A stretch of DNA of 49,343 nt, taken from assembly GCA_013178315.1 (NCBI GenBank), contig JABLWX010000004.1, positions 1 to 49,343 of the forward strand. The letters run 5' to 3'. How positions within the stretch are numbered: the first letter of the stretch is position 1; every line of letters begins with the position of its first letter. The DNA is from Candidatus Aminicenantota bacterium. GTDB taxonomy: Bacteria; Acidobacteriota; Aminicenantia; Aminicenantales; Saccharicenantaceae. Of this stretch, positions 7,595-16,721 are shown piece by piece. The notes beneath the pieces were generated by a model. That model made no database searches. It was not told where the DNA came from and saw only the letters and a list, made by a program, of their open reading frames with translations. Both the position numbers and the translations under genes were made by a program.

Positions 7595-8983
7595 ATTTAT
7601 ATCCTGGGGAAACTGATTAAAGTCAGCCGTTTCTTTTGTCTGTCCTGGCTTTGCTTTCTGGCAATTTCAGGACCGGCCCTGACCCTGGCCGGCCGGCCTG
7701 AACTCCAGACCGAAACCGAGTTTAGCCTGGATAATGGCCTCCGGGTCTATCTTCTTCCCCATCCAGGCTCCTCCCTGGTCACCATCGTCCTGGCGGTGAA
7801 GGTCGGAACGGCTGATGAAACCCCGGAGTCAAGCGGCCTGCTCCACCTGCTGGAGCATTGCCTGCTTTTTCGCCAATCCCACCTGACCTCTGATAATCGT
7901 CTTTTCCGGATAATCAGTCAGTACGGGCTTTACTATAATGCTCGTACCGAACAGGACCTGATGTTCTTTGAGATCAGCCTGCCCGCTGACCATCTGGAGT
8001 CCGGCCTGGGCCTGTTGAAGGAGGTTGTCTTCTCCTTTAATCTGAGCGAAGAGTCCCTGGAACAGGAGAAAGCTGTGCTGCTCAAAGAACTCGCCGATTA
8101 CTCTCGGCAGCCGGAAAAAGTCGGGCTGGCCCGGGTCTACGAGATGGCCTTTCCTGAGTCCGGTTATGCCCTTCCGGTTTTTGGAAAGTCCGAGGTTATC
8201 AGTCGAGCCGGTCTTCAAGACCTCGGGGGCCTTCACCAGAAATTTTTCCGGCCCGACAATGCCGCCCTGGTGGTCGTGGGCGAGATTGATCCGGAAAAAC
8301 TGCGAGCCAACCTCAAACTCATCTTTTCGGACCTCAGGAGCGGCAGCGGCCGGTCGGTCCGGCCGGCACCAACCTTGCAATTTCCGGACTCGGGTCCCCT
8401 GGTCGAGTTGAAAATGAAGGTCTCGGATACCTATGTCATGGCCGGGCTGCCGGCGCCAGAATACGACAGTCCCGACCGCCCTCCCATGGACATGCTCAGC
8501 GAGCTGGGCGGTGCGGGCTTGAGTCCCCTGGTCTACCAGGCCTTTGCCGGCCAACCCGACCTCATTTATTCGGCCCGCCTTCATTACTTCAGCCATGAAC
8601 AGGCCGGTCTGATTTTTATATCCGTTACCACCAGGGAAGATAAGGTCCCCACGGTCAGGCGACTGCTGCAGAACTTCCTGCCAAGGCTGGCCGAGATGAA
8701 CTATTCTCGCGATGATTATCTTCCCGACCAGCAATTTCTGGTCTTTGATTTTCTCCAGGGTGGTAAGCACCGGTTTCAATGGTTATCTGAAAAGATGACG
8801 GAAAACCCCTCGGTGCTGGCCCTGTCGCTGGCCAGGCACCTGCTGCTTAAAACCGACCGTGAACAAAAAAACTATCTTGAAACCATCAACGGACTGGATT
8901 CATCCGGCCTTAGAAAGATCGCCCGCAAATACCTGTCCAGGGCCCGACCGGTCTGGGTGGTGATAAAGCCGGATAAAAAATGA
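7595..8983 (+). CDS. M16 family zinc metallopeptidase, catalytic subunit (start codon unclear)
   Basis: With an ATT start at 7595 the protein has 462 residues: a signal peptide (KLIKVSRFF then a hydrophobic stretch ending ALTLA), then an M16 domain. The inverted zinc motif HLLEH is at 84-88, and Glu165 sits exactly 76 residues later, the classic third ligand, so the enzyme should be active. The reading frame is open from 7583 but contains no ATG, GTG or TTG before GTG 7796. Starting at that GTG would remove the signal peptide and the first strands of the domain (FSLDNGLRVYLLPHPG). GGAGG (7584-7588) lies 6 nt before ATT 7595. A lost base that would join ATG 7582 is the main alternative. It overlaps the next gene by ATGA. 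Confidence 0.8.
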   Translation: MYILGKLIKVSRFFCLSWLCFLAISGPALTLAGRPELQTETEFSLDNGLRVYLLPHPGSSLVTIVLAVKVGTADETPESSGLLHLLEHCLLFRQSHLTSDNRLFRIISQYGLYYNARTEQDLMFFEISLPADHLESGLGLLKEVVFSFNLSEESLEQEKAVLLKELADYSRQPEKVGLARVYEMAFPESGYALPVFGKSEVISRAGLQDLGGLHQKFFRPDNAALVVVGEIDPEKLRANLKLIFSDLRSGSGRSVRPAPTLQFPDSGPLVELKMKVSDTYVMAGLPAPEYDSPDRPPMDMLSELGGAGLSPLVYQAFAGQPDLIYSARLHYFSHEQAGLIFISVTTREDKVPTVRRLLQNFLPRLAEMNYSRDDYLPDQQFLVFDFLQGGKHRFQWLSEKMTENPSVLALSLARHLLLKTDREQKNYLETINGLDSSGLRKIARKYLSRARPVWVVIKPDKK

Positions 8984-10296
8984 AAGAACGAGGACACCCG
9001 ATCAAACAACTGGTTCTGTTTGCACTTCTGGCTGTCCTGGTCTGGCCGCAGAGACTGCCGGCCCAGCCTTTAACCTTCGAGGTCTTCAGCCTGGACAACG
9101 GCCTCAGGGTCTATTACCAGTTTCAGCCAGGGACTAATTTAACCACTGTTGTCTTTCATTTCCTGGGAGGCCAGGCCCTGGAAACTCCCGGCCAGGCTGG
9201 CCTGGCCTACCTGGCCACCAGGCTGATGGCCGAGGTGACCGATGAGGACAGATTGTCTGAGCTGCTGGCCTCCGGTGTCAATCTTTCAGCCGGCAGCCGG
9301 GCTGATTTTTCGGCCATCCAGTTTGAAGGTCTTACCCGCCATTTTGATAGAATACTCGGAATTGTGGCCGCTGGCCTTAAGAATCCCCTTTTCTCCGGGC
9401 CCAGGATAGACCGCGTTAGAAACAGTCTCAAGCTGGAAGCCAGCCAGGAAGCCTGCCGGCTGGTGGATTCGGCTTTAATCTGCCTGCGGCGCTTGAGCTT
9501 TCCCGGTAGTCCATACGGCCAGTCTCTCTATGGGCGGGAAGCCGACTTAAGGTCCATATCCAGGAAAGACATCAACCAGTTCTATGACTCCATTATGAAC
9601 GGCGGGGTGCTCAGTATCCTGGTAATAACCGACCTGGAGAAAAAAAGCCTGCAGGAAATTCTGGCCAGGCACCTGTCCTGGATTAAGAGTAAAACTCCTT
9701 TGCCGGGAAAAAGATTCCAGGAGGCAAACCTGCCTTCAGAAAAGGCAGAAGCCAGGGGCTGCGACCATTACCAGGGGCCCGAGGGGGCGGCGGTAGCCCT
9801 GGGCTATCTTTTTCCCGGCGAGCTGGCTGAGACCTATCCGGCTGCCTACCTGCTGGAGAAGATAATCGGGGAAGGCCCCGGTTCCCTGATCTGGAACCTG
9901 CGCCAGGAGAGCGGGCTGGCCTATAACCTTAACAGCCGGCTGGAAATCCTGGGTGGGAAAATTATGTTCGTCTGCTACCTGGAGACAGAAAAAGATCTGG
10001 CCGCTTCTTCTCTCACCCTGTTAAAACAGACCTTCTTGCGTCTGAGCCAGCAGGGGCTTGACCCGGAAGCGGTGGCCCGGGGTAAGGTCATAGCCAGAAA
10101 CGGCTATCGGCGCGAATCTTTCGGGCGTGACAATCGCCTGGGATTCCTGTCCCTGGTGCTGGCCGGCAGCCTGCCTTTAGAATTTTTCAATAATTTTCTG
10201 GAGTTACTGGATAAAAAAAGCCCTGACCAGCTCAACGAGCTGGCCAGGGCCACTTTCTCTCCTGACCGGGCCTACGAGGTGGTGATTGTCAGGTAA
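8980..10296 (+). CDS. M16 family peptidase-like protein, non-catalytic partner
   Basis: This 438-residue secreted protein has a signal peptide (LVLFALLAVLVWPQRLPAQ) and an M16 fold (FEVFSLDNGLRVYYQF), with a C-terminal M16_C half containing RQESGLAYNLNSRLE. Where the catalytic HxxEH should be, it has AGLAYLATRLM, so all zinc ligands there are missing. It should be the inactive half of a heterodimer with the preceding peptidase, as in bacterial M16 pairs and mitochondrial processing peptidase alpha. The start overlaps the upstream stop (ATGA at 8980-8983), implying coupled translation and equal dosage. Its stop is 3 nt from the convergent PFOR stop. Confidence 0.88.
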   Translation: MKERGHPIKQLVLFALLAVLVWPQRLPAQPLTFEVFSLDNGLRVYYQFQPGTNLTTVVFHFLGGQALETPGQAGLAYLATRLMAEVTDEDRLSELLASGVNLSAGSRADFSAIQFEGLTRHFDRILGIVAAGLKNPLFSGPRIDRVRNSLKLEASQEACRLVDSALICLRRLSFPGSPYGQSLYGREADLRSISRKDINQFYDSIMNGGVLSILVITDLEKKSLQEILARHLSWIKSKTPLPGKRFQEANLPSEKAEARGCDHYQGPEGAAVALGYLFPGELAETYPAAYLLEKIIGEGPGSLIWNLRQESGLAYNLNSRLEILGGKIMFVCYLETEKDLAASSLTLLKQTFLRLSQQGLDPEAVARGKVIARNGYRRESFGRDNRLGFLSLVLAGSLPLEFFNNFLELLDKKSPDQLNELARATFSPDRAYEVVIVR

Positions 10297-10299
10297 TTA

Positions 10300-13200
10300 T
10301 CAACCCTCGGCCAGTTTCTTGTAATATTCAAACCGTTTTTTCGCTTCCATGGCAGCCTGGGCAAACAGCTCCCGGGCTATGTCCGGGTAATCCTGGAGGA
10401 CAGAACGATAACGGATCTCATTCTTCAGGAAGGCTTCATACTCCATCTTCGGTTCCTTGGAATCGAGGATGAACGGGTTCTTGCCTTCCCTGGCCAGCAG
10501 CGGGTTATAACGGTAGAGTATCCAGTAACCGGAATCCACGGCCAGTTTTTCTTCCTGGATAGACTTGCTCATATCGATTCCGTGGTTGATGCAGGGAGAA
10601 TAGGCAATGATGAGCGAGGGGCCGTCATAGGCTTCCGCTTCCAGGAAAGCTTTCAGACACTGGTTCATGTTGGCTCCCATGGCCACGGAGGCCACATAAA
10701 CATAGCCGTAACTCATGGCCATCCGGCCCAGGTCCTTCTTGACGGTCTTCTTGCCGGAGGAAGCGAACTTGGCCCGGGAACCGGTGGGCGTTGACTTGGA
10801 GGCCTGGCCGCCGGTGTTGGAGTAAACCTCGGTGTCCAGCACCAGCAGGTTGACATTCCGGTTCATGGCCACGACGTGGTCCAGGCCGCCGAAACCTATA
10901 TCATAGGCCCAGCCATCTCCGCCGATGCACCAGACGCTCTTATCGACCAGGTAGTCCTGCAACTCGGCCACCCTGGCGAGGTAGGGTTGGGCCGCATCTT
11001 TGCGGGCCAGGGCCTTGGGCAACAGCTCACGAATCTTGCGGGCAGTGGCCTTGGCCTGGTCGCCCCTGTCATTCCAGAGCTCTTTCATCTTCTGAAGGGC
11101 CTCGGCCAGCTCGGGCAGGGTCCCGGCTTCAAGGGCGGCGTTCAGGCTGGTCCAGAGCTGCCTTCTGATCGTGTCTACTGCCAGCCTCATGCCGAACCCG
11201 TATTCGGCGTTGTCCTCGAACAGGGAGTTGGCCCAGGCCGGCCCCTTCCCTTCTTTATTCTTGGCATAGGGAGAAACGGGGAAGGTTCCGCCATAGATGG
11301 AGGAACAGCCGGTGGCGTTGGCGATTATCATCCGGTCGCCGAAGAGCTGGGTGGCCAGCTTGATGTAGGGTGTTTCTCCGCAGCCGCCGCAGGCGCCGCT
11401 GAATTCAAAGAGCGGGGTCAGGAACTGGGAGCCCTTGATGGTATCGATCTTGACACCGTCCAGGTGGCTGTCGGGCAGGTCTTCAAAGAATTTTTCGTTG
11501 AGGTTTTGGCCGGCTGCCCGCTCTTCTTCAATCGGGACCATGACCAGGGCTTTTTCCTTGGCCGGGCAGGTTTCCACACAGACCCCGCAGCCCACGCAGT
11601 CTTCGATGTATACCTGGAGACGGTACCTCAGATCCTTATCATTCTTGGTATTGGAAACCAGGGTGTTGAAATTGGCCGGGGCGTCCTTCAGGTCGGCCGG
11701 CAGAATCTGCTTGGCCCTGATCGCGGCATGCGGGCAGACCAGAGCGCACTGGTTGCACTGGATACACTTGTCCGGCAGCCAGCGCGGAACCAGCTCGGCA
11801 ATGCCTCGTTTTTCCAGCTTGGCCGTATCGGTCGGGATGCGTCCGTCGTCGGGCATCTTGGAAACGGGAATAATATTTCCCTTGAAATGCATGATGGGTT
11901 CGATAACGTTGCGGGCAAAATCGCTGGCCTCTTCGGGAATCAGCCTGGGCACCGGGGCCGACTTGGTGATTCTGCTTGGAACGGGAACCTCTTCCAGGGC
12001 TTCCAGGGCCTTATCCACCGCCGCCATGTTCATCTTGACCACGTCTTCACCCTTCTTGTGATAGGTCTTATAAATGGCCTTTTTGATGAGGTCAATGGCC
12101 TCGGCTTCAGGCAGAACACCCGAGATCTTGAAGAAGCAGACCTGCATGATGGTATTGATCCTATTCTTCAGCCCGACTTCCCCGGCGATCCTGAAGGCGT
12201 CGATATTGTAAACTTTGATCTTCTTCTGGATTATGGTCTTCTGCATGTCCTCGGTCAGGTGCTCGAAGACTTCCTCTTTTTTCCAGGGCGAGTTCAGCAG
12301 GAAGGTCCCCCCTTCCCTCAGGCCTTCCAGCACGTCGTAGCGGCCGATGTAGGCCGGTTTATGCAGGGCCACAAAGTCAACCGTGTTCAGCAGGTACTCA
12401 GACTTGATCGGGTGTTTTCCGAACCTCAGGTGGGAGATGGTCACCCCGCCCGACTTCTTGGAATCGTACTCGAAATAGCCCTGAGCATAGAGGTCGGTGT
12501 TATCGCCAATGATGGTGATGGAGTTCTTGTTGGCGCCCACGGTTCCGTCGGAACCATAGCCCCAGAATTTGCAGCGAACGGTTCCGGCGGGCTCAGTTTC
12601 CAGGACCTGACCCACCGGCAGAGAAGTCCCGCTGACGTCATCCTCGATGCCCACGGTGAAGCCGTGGAAGGCCGGACCGTTGAGATGATCATAGACGGCC
12701 TTGACCATGGCCGGGGTGAATTCCTTGGAAGACAGCCCGTAGCGACCGCCGATTATCCGGATATCGCGTCCGAAGAGAGCCGTGACCACGTCCAGGTAGA
12801 GTGGTTCGCCGATGGCCCCTGGTTCCTTGGTCCTGTCCAGCACGGCGATTTTCTTGACGGTCTGGGGAATGACGGCCCGGAAGGCCTCGGCAGAAAAAGG
12901 CCGGTAAAGGCGAACTTTGACCAGACCCACCTTGTAACCATGTTGGTTGAGATAATCGATGGTCTCTTCGACAGTTTCAGCTCCAGACCCCATGATGACT
13001 ATCACCCGGTCGGCATCGGGCGCGCCGAAATAATCAAACAGGTGGTACTGCCGACCGGTAACCCTGGCCACCTTGTCCATGTATTCCTGGACGATGCCAG
13101 GAGTGGCCGCGTAATATTTGTTAACCGTTTCCCGCCCCTGGAAATAGACATCGGGATTCTGGGCTCCCACCTTCATCATCGGTTTTTCCGGGTTCAACGC

Positions 13201-13818
13201 CCTTTGCCTGAAATCTTCCAGGTACTTGGGTTCGAATAGCTCGGCCAGGGTTTCGTAGGGAACAACTTCAATCTTCTGGACTTCGCTGGAGGTGCGGAAA
13301 CCGTCAAAGAAATGCAGGAAAGGCACCTTGCTCTTGAGGCTGGCCAGATGGCAGACGATGGCCAGGTCCATGATTTCCTGAACCGAACCGGAACACACCA
13401 TGGCAAAACCGGTATTTCTGGCGGCCATAACGTCGGAATGGTCGCCAAAGATGGAGAGGGACTGGCAGGCCAGGGACCGGGCTGAAACATGAAAGACCGT
13501 CGGCAGCAATTCCCCGGCAATCTTGTGCATGTTGGGCAGCATCAGCATCAGGCCCTGGGAAGCGGTAAAGGTGGTGGTCAGGCACCCGGCGCTCAGGGAG
13601 CCGTGGACGGCCCCGGCCGCCCCGGCCTCTGACTGCATTTCCACCACTTCCACCTTCTGTCCGAAAATATTCTTTCTTCCCTGTGCTGACCATTCATCGG
13701 CCATTTCACCCATGGTGGAAGAAGGAGTAATCGGATAGATGGCCGCCACTTCCGAATAAGCGTAGGCCACGTGAGTGGCCGCGGTATTACCGTCGATTGC
13801 TTTGAATGTTTTTGCCAT
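10300..13818 (-). CDS. nifJ: Pyruvate:ferredoxin (flavodoxin) oxidoreductase
   Basis: This single-chain enzyme (1172 residues, normal for the homodimeric type) oxidatively decarboxylates pyruvate to acetyl-CoA and reduces ferredoxin in anaerobic metabolism. Visible parts are the N-terminal domain with YPITPSSTMGE, the gamma region with GYGSDGTVGANK, a two-cluster ferredoxin domain (CIQCNQCALVCP and CVGCGVCVETCP), the CGGCGE site near the proximal cluster, and the thiamine-diphosphate domain with GDGWAYDIGFGG and EVYSNTGGQ. I start at 13818 (MAKTFKAIDGN), 7 nt after AAGGAG; an ATG one codon earlier is only 4 nt from it. It is monocistronic in appearance. Confidence 0.96.
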   Translation of the reverse strand: MAKTFKAIDGNTAATHVAYAYSEVAAIYPITPSSTMGEMADEWSAQGRKNIFGQKVEVVEMQSEAGAAGAVHGSLSAGCLTTTFTASQGLMLMLPNMHKIAGELLPTVFHVSARSLACQSLSIFGDHSDVMAARNTGFAMVCSGSVQEIMDLAIVCHLASLKSKVPFLHFFDGFRTSSEVQKIEVVPYETLAELFEPKYLEDFRQRALNPEKPMMKVGAQNPDVYFQGRETVNKYYAATPGIVQEYMDKVARVTGRQYHLFDYFGAPDADRVIVIMGSGAETVEETIDYLNQHGYKVGLVKVRLYRPFSAEAFRAVIPQTVKKIAVLDRTKEPGAIGEPLYLDVVTALFGRDIRIIGGRYGLSSKEFTPAMVKAVYDHLNGPAFHGFTVGIEDDVSGTSLPVGQVLETEPAGTVRCKFWGYGSDGTVGANKNSITIIGDNTDLYAQGYFEYDSKKSGGVTISHLRFGKHPIKSEYLLNTVDFVALHKPAYIGRYDVLEGLREGGTFLLNSPWKKEEVFEHLTEDMQKTIIQKKIKVYNIDAFRIAGEVGLKNRINTIMQVCFFKISGVLPEAEAIDLIKKAIYKTYHKKGEDVVKMNMAAVDKALEALEEVPVPSRITKSAPVPRLIPEEASDFARNVIEPIMHFKGNIIPVSKMPDDGRIPTDTAKLEKRGIAELVPRWLPDKCIQCNQCALVCPHAAIRAKQILPADLKDAPANFNTLVSNTKNDKDLRYRLQVYIEDCVGCGVCVETCPAKEKALVMVPIEEERAAGQNLNEKFFEDLPDSHLDGVKIDTIKGSQFLTPLFEFSGACGGCGETPYIKLATQLFGDRMIIANATGCSSIYGGTFPVSPYAKNKEGKGPAWANSLFEDNAEYGFGMRLAVDTIRRQLWTSLNAALEAGTLPELAEALQKMKELWNDRGDQAKATARKIRELLPKALARKDAAQPYLARVAELQDYLVDKSVWCIGGDGWAYDIGFGGLDHVVAMNRNVNLLVLDTEVYSNTGGQASKSTPTGSRAKFASSGKKTVKKDLGRMAMSYGYVYVASVAMGANMNQCLKAFLEAEAYDGPSLIIAYSPCINHGIDMSKSIQEEKLAVDSGYWILYRYNPLLAREGKNPFILDSKEPKMEYEAFLKNEIRYRSVLQDYPDIARELFAQAAMEAKKRFEYYKKLAEG

Positions 13819-13891
13819 CATAACGCTCCTTATTAAATTAAACAAATTATTATATCAGAATGCCGGCAAATATCTAACCGGGAACCGAATT

Positions 13892-14497
13892 TTAACCTTT
13901 CAATTCAGTCCGGCCTTCCAGCGCCTTTTTAATGGTCAGCTGGTCGGCAAAGTCCAGGTCGGCTCCGACCGGCAGGCCCATAGCCAGCCTGGTTATCTTG
14001 ACCGGCAGTTCTCTCAGAACCTGACAGATGAGCGAAGCGGTGGCTTCTCCCTCCACGGTCGGGTTGGTGGCAATGATCACTTCCCTGAATTGGCCACTCC
14101 GCAGGCGGGTGACCAGTTTCTCCAGCCTGAGTTCGTCTGGCCCGATGCCTTTGATTGGCGACAGGGAACCGAGGAGAACATGATAACGGCCGCTGAATAT
14201 CCCGGTTTTTTCGATCGAAGCCACGTTGAAAGGTTCTTCCACCACGCATAGTTGTTCATCGCTGCGGCGGGGGTCGGTGCAGAGCAGGCAGGGGTCGACG
14301 TCGGTGATGTTGTTGCAGACCGAGCAGTAAAATATCCTGTTCTTGACTTCGACTATGGCCCTGACCAGCTCGGCCGCTTCCTCGGAGGGAAGTCCCAGTA
14401 AATAAAAGGCCATGCGCTGGGCTGACTTCAGCCCCACCCCCGGAAACTTCCGCAGCTGCTCGATCAGGTCATGCAGCGGCCTGGCATATTCAAACAT
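13892..14497 (-). CDS. recR: Recombination mediator protein RecR
   Basis: RecR acts with RecF and RecO to load RecA at single-strand gaps. The 201 residues show the whole family layout: a helix-hairpin-helix (LRKFPGVGLKSAQRMAFYLL), a four-cysteine zinc finger (CSVCNNITDVDPCLLC), a Toprim domain beginning CVVEEPFNVASIEKTG, and the C-terminal RLAMGLPVGADLDFAD. Length equals the E. coli protein. It is the last gene of the dnaX-ybaB-recR cluster, 10 nt after ybaB, an arrangement conserved widely in bacteria. Confidence 0.97.
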   Translation of the reverse strand: MFEYARPLHDLIEQLRKFPGVGLKSAQRMAFYLLGLPSEEAAELVRAIVEVKNRIFYCSVCNNITDVDPCLLCTDPRRSDEQLCVVEEPFNVASIEKTGIFSGRYHVLLGSLSPIKGIGPDELRLEKLVTRLRSGQFREVIIATNPTVEGEATASLICQVLRELPVKITRLAMGLPVGADLDFADQLTIKKALEGRTELKG

Positions 14498-14507
14498 TGT
14501 AAGCCCC

Positions 14508-14819
14508 TCAGAACAGCCCAGGAATCTTCAGGCCGCCGGCCAGCCCGGACATCTTGGCCTGGACTTCCGACTCTACCCTGGCCACCGCTTCCCGGAAAGC
14601 TGAGACGATCAGGTCCTGCAGCATTTCCAAGTCGTCCCGGTTGACCACTTCCGGGTCCAGCCTTACTTCCAGACAATTCTTATGGCCATCCAGGACCACC
14701 GTCACCATGCCACCGCCACTTGACCCTTCAATTCTCATTTCGGCCAGCTCTTTCTGCAGTTTTTCCTGCATTTCCTGGGCCGCCTTCATCATTTTTTGCA
14801 GGTCGGCTAAATTTTTCAT
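14508..14819 (-). CDS. ybaB: YbaB/EbfC family nucleoid-associated protein
   Basis: This small DNA-binding protein (103 residues) forms dimers that coat the nucleoid. It begins with a lysine/glutamine-rich helix (MKNLADLQKMMKAAQEMQEK), followed by GSSGGGMVTVVLDGHK, and ends with a second helix rich in acidic residues and alanine, as in the family. It sits between dnaX and recR, the standard position for this gene. Confidence 0.95.
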   Translation of the reverse strand: MKNLADLQKMMKAAQEMQEKLQKELAEMRIEGSSGGGMVTVVLDGHKNCLEVRLDPEVVNRDDLEMLQDLIVSAFREAVARVESEVQAKMSGLAGGLKIPGLF

Positions 14820-14847
14820 CTCATTTCCTCTGCCTGGATTGGGCCGG

Positions 14848-16593
14848 CTATGTTTTATCCGGCCCGGTTTTTTTTCTCACCGCCACCACCTGCCCCTTGA
14901 GGGTGCTCAGCAGGGCCCGGGCCTTGGGGTCATCCAGCAGGGCCCGGGTTTCATCGCCGGTGACACTTTTATTATGAATCTGCTCTGACCTTTCTCTGAC
15001 CGCAGGCTGGGGACGGCTGGAACCAGAGACCCCGGCCGAAGTTCCGGTCTCTTCCAGTCTTAATTCCAGGTCCTGGCCGCCGAGTTCGGCCCAGACTCGG
15101 TTAAGGTAGGTTAGGTTTTGCTCTATCAGGTCGGCAAAATGTTTCCGGTCACGGGGGTAAATCAAACTCAGCTTCCCTTCTATGACTTCTAACCGGCTGG
15201 CCATTTTAACTATAGGAGCCAGGGCCGGTTTTTCCCGCATCACCCGGAAATAGAGCGCGTCAGCCTTTTCCTGGTTGAAAACGGACGGGCTATTCTTTAT
15301 GGCCGAATTCAGATTGTTCTTGGTCCGGCTGGTGGTGGAAGCCCGGACCGAGTTACCGCTTCCGGGGCGGCTGGAAGCCGGAGTTGGAGAATATCCTGAA
15401 TCGACCGGCTTGCGTTCTTCTGGCCTGGATTTGAGGGTCGCCAGCTCTTCCAGGGCCTGCTCCAGGGGTTTAAGGTTCCTGAGGTAACAGAGTTTGATCA
15501 ACCAGGCTTCCAGAAATAGCCGTGGCTGCGAAGAATAGCGCAGGCCTGACTCGCCCTCCTGCAATATCAGTATGTACCGTAACAGTTCTTCCGGCTGGAA
15601 GTCTCTGGCCAGTTCCTGCAATTCTCTGATTTCATCTTCAGACAGAAGCAGCAGCTCCTGTGGCTTTGAAGAAATACCGGCCACCAGAAGGTTTCGAAAG
15701 TATTCGATCAGCCCGCTGTAAAAATGCCTGAGGTCGATTCCGGCCGAAACCAGGGACTCAACCAGAGGAAATATTTCCTGAGCCTGTCCGGTCAGGATGG
15801 CCCGGGCCAGGTTTTCAAAAAGGCCGCGGTTGATGACTCCCAGTACTTCCTCGGTTTCCCTGTCCGGGACCTGGGCTCCACTGAAAGAAACCACCATGTC
15901 CAGAAGCGTCTCGGCATCTCGAAGGCTGCCGTCGGCAGCGCCGGCAATCAGCTTGAGACTGTAAGGGCTGATGGCAATGTTTTCCTGACCGGCAATAAAT
16001 TGCAGGTGATCAATTATCTGCTGGCTGGACAGCCTCTTGAAAACAAAATGCTGGCAGCGGGAGGCGATGGTCCGGGGCACCTTATGAAACTCGGTGGTGG
16101 CAAAAATGAAGACTGTTCTGCTGGGAGGCTCTTCCAGAGTTTTCAGAAGAGCGTTGAAAGCATCCCGGCTGAGCTGGTGGACTTCGTCAATGATGATCAC
16201 CCGGTAGCGGCTGTGCATGGGTTCATACTGGATACTGTCCCTCAGGGCCTTGACATCTTCTATCCCCCGGTTGGAAGCCCCGTCGATCTCTATGAAATCA
16301 AGAAGCGATTCTTCGTTGATAGCCCGGCAGATCGAGCATTGGTTGCAGGGTTCGGGAGCCGGCCCCCGTTCACAGTTGAGAGCCTTGGCCAGAATCCTGG
16401 CCACGGTGGTCTTGCCCACTCCCCGCATTCCGGAAAACAGGTAAGCATGACCAATACGATTTTCCTTTATGGCGTTCTGAATGGTTCTGACTACGGCTTC
16501 CTGGCCGACCACTTCGGAAAACTGGCGCGGTCGGTATTTCCTGGCCAGAACCAGATAGCCGGACTTAGTGGTTTCTTCAGGTCTGGAAGACAT
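14848..16593 (-). CDS. dnaX: DNA polymerase III subunits gamma/tau
   Basis: This is the clamp-loader ATPase of the replisome, 581 residues. The N-terminal AAA+ part shows KYRPRQFSEVVGQ, Walker A GMRGVGKTT, a zinc finger starting at the Cys of ALNCERG with CNQCSIC, DEVHQLS as Walker B, and the sensor and arginine-finger region ASRCQHFVF. Domain III follows to about residue 370. The rest, to residue 581, is a tau-like extension, so the full-length product is tau-like; I saw no clear slippery site for a short gamma form. A weak GGAAA precedes the ATG. ybaB and recR follow on the same strand. Confidence 0.96.
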   Translation of the reverse strand: MSSRPEETTKSGYLVLARKYRPRQFSEVVGQEAVVRTIQNAIKENRIGHAYLFSGMRGVGKTTVARILAKALNCERGPAPEPCNQCSICRAINEESLLDFIEIDGASNRGIEDVKALRDSIQYEPMHSRYRVIIIDEVHQLSRDAFNALLKTLEEPPSRTVFIFATTEFHKVPRTIASRCQHFVFKRLSSQQIIDHLQFIAGQENIAISPYSLKLIAGAADGSLRDAETLLDMVVSFSGAQVPDRETEEVLGVINRGLFENLARAILTGQAQEIFPLVESLVSAGIDLRHFYSGLIEYFRNLLVAGISSKPQELLLLSEDEIRELQELARDFQPEELLRYILILQEGESGLRYSSQPRLFLEAWLIKLCYLRNLKPLEQALEELATLKSRPEERKPVDSGYSPTPASSRPGSGNSVRASTTSRTKNNLNSAIKNSPSVFNQEKADALYFRVMREKPALAPIVKMASRLEVIEGKLSLIYPRDRKHFADLIEQNLTYLNRVWAELGGQDLELRLEETGTSAGVSGSSRPQPAVRERSEQIHNKSVTGDETRALLDDPKARALLSTLKGQVVAVRKKTGPDKT

Positions 16594-16702
16594 TTTTTTC
16601 CGAGTTAAACGAGATCAGCGCTTATCTTACCACAACCTGCTCAAAATTCAAACCGGATTGACCTGCTGGCTAAAATCGCTGGCAATTTTTTCTTGTCTGG
16701 CG

Positions 16703-16708
16703 TATAAG
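16703..16708 (+). promoter_or_regulatory. Possible -10 box of the EamA transporter gene
   Basis: TATAAG lies 13 nt before the ATG at 16722. No convincing -35 box is seen at the right distance and no Shine-Dalgarno precedes the ATG. If used, the 5' leader would be about 6 nt. Weak evidence taken alone. Confidence 0.3.
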
Positions 16709-16721
16709 ATGTCTGTTAAAT

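Noticed and set aside
7796..7798. GTG start for the first M16 peptidase
   Set aside because: It would remove the signal peptide and the first strands of the domain, both clearly encoded upstream in frame.
10876..13239. Long open frame of about 787 codons on + opposite PFOR
   Set aside because: It is a GC-driven mirror of the PFOR coding strand, has no recognisable motif, and the minus-strand protein matches PFOR end to end.
13819..13845. Upstream ATG extending PFOR by nine residues
   Set aside because: AAGGAG lies downstream of that ATG and is correctly spaced for the MAKTFK start.
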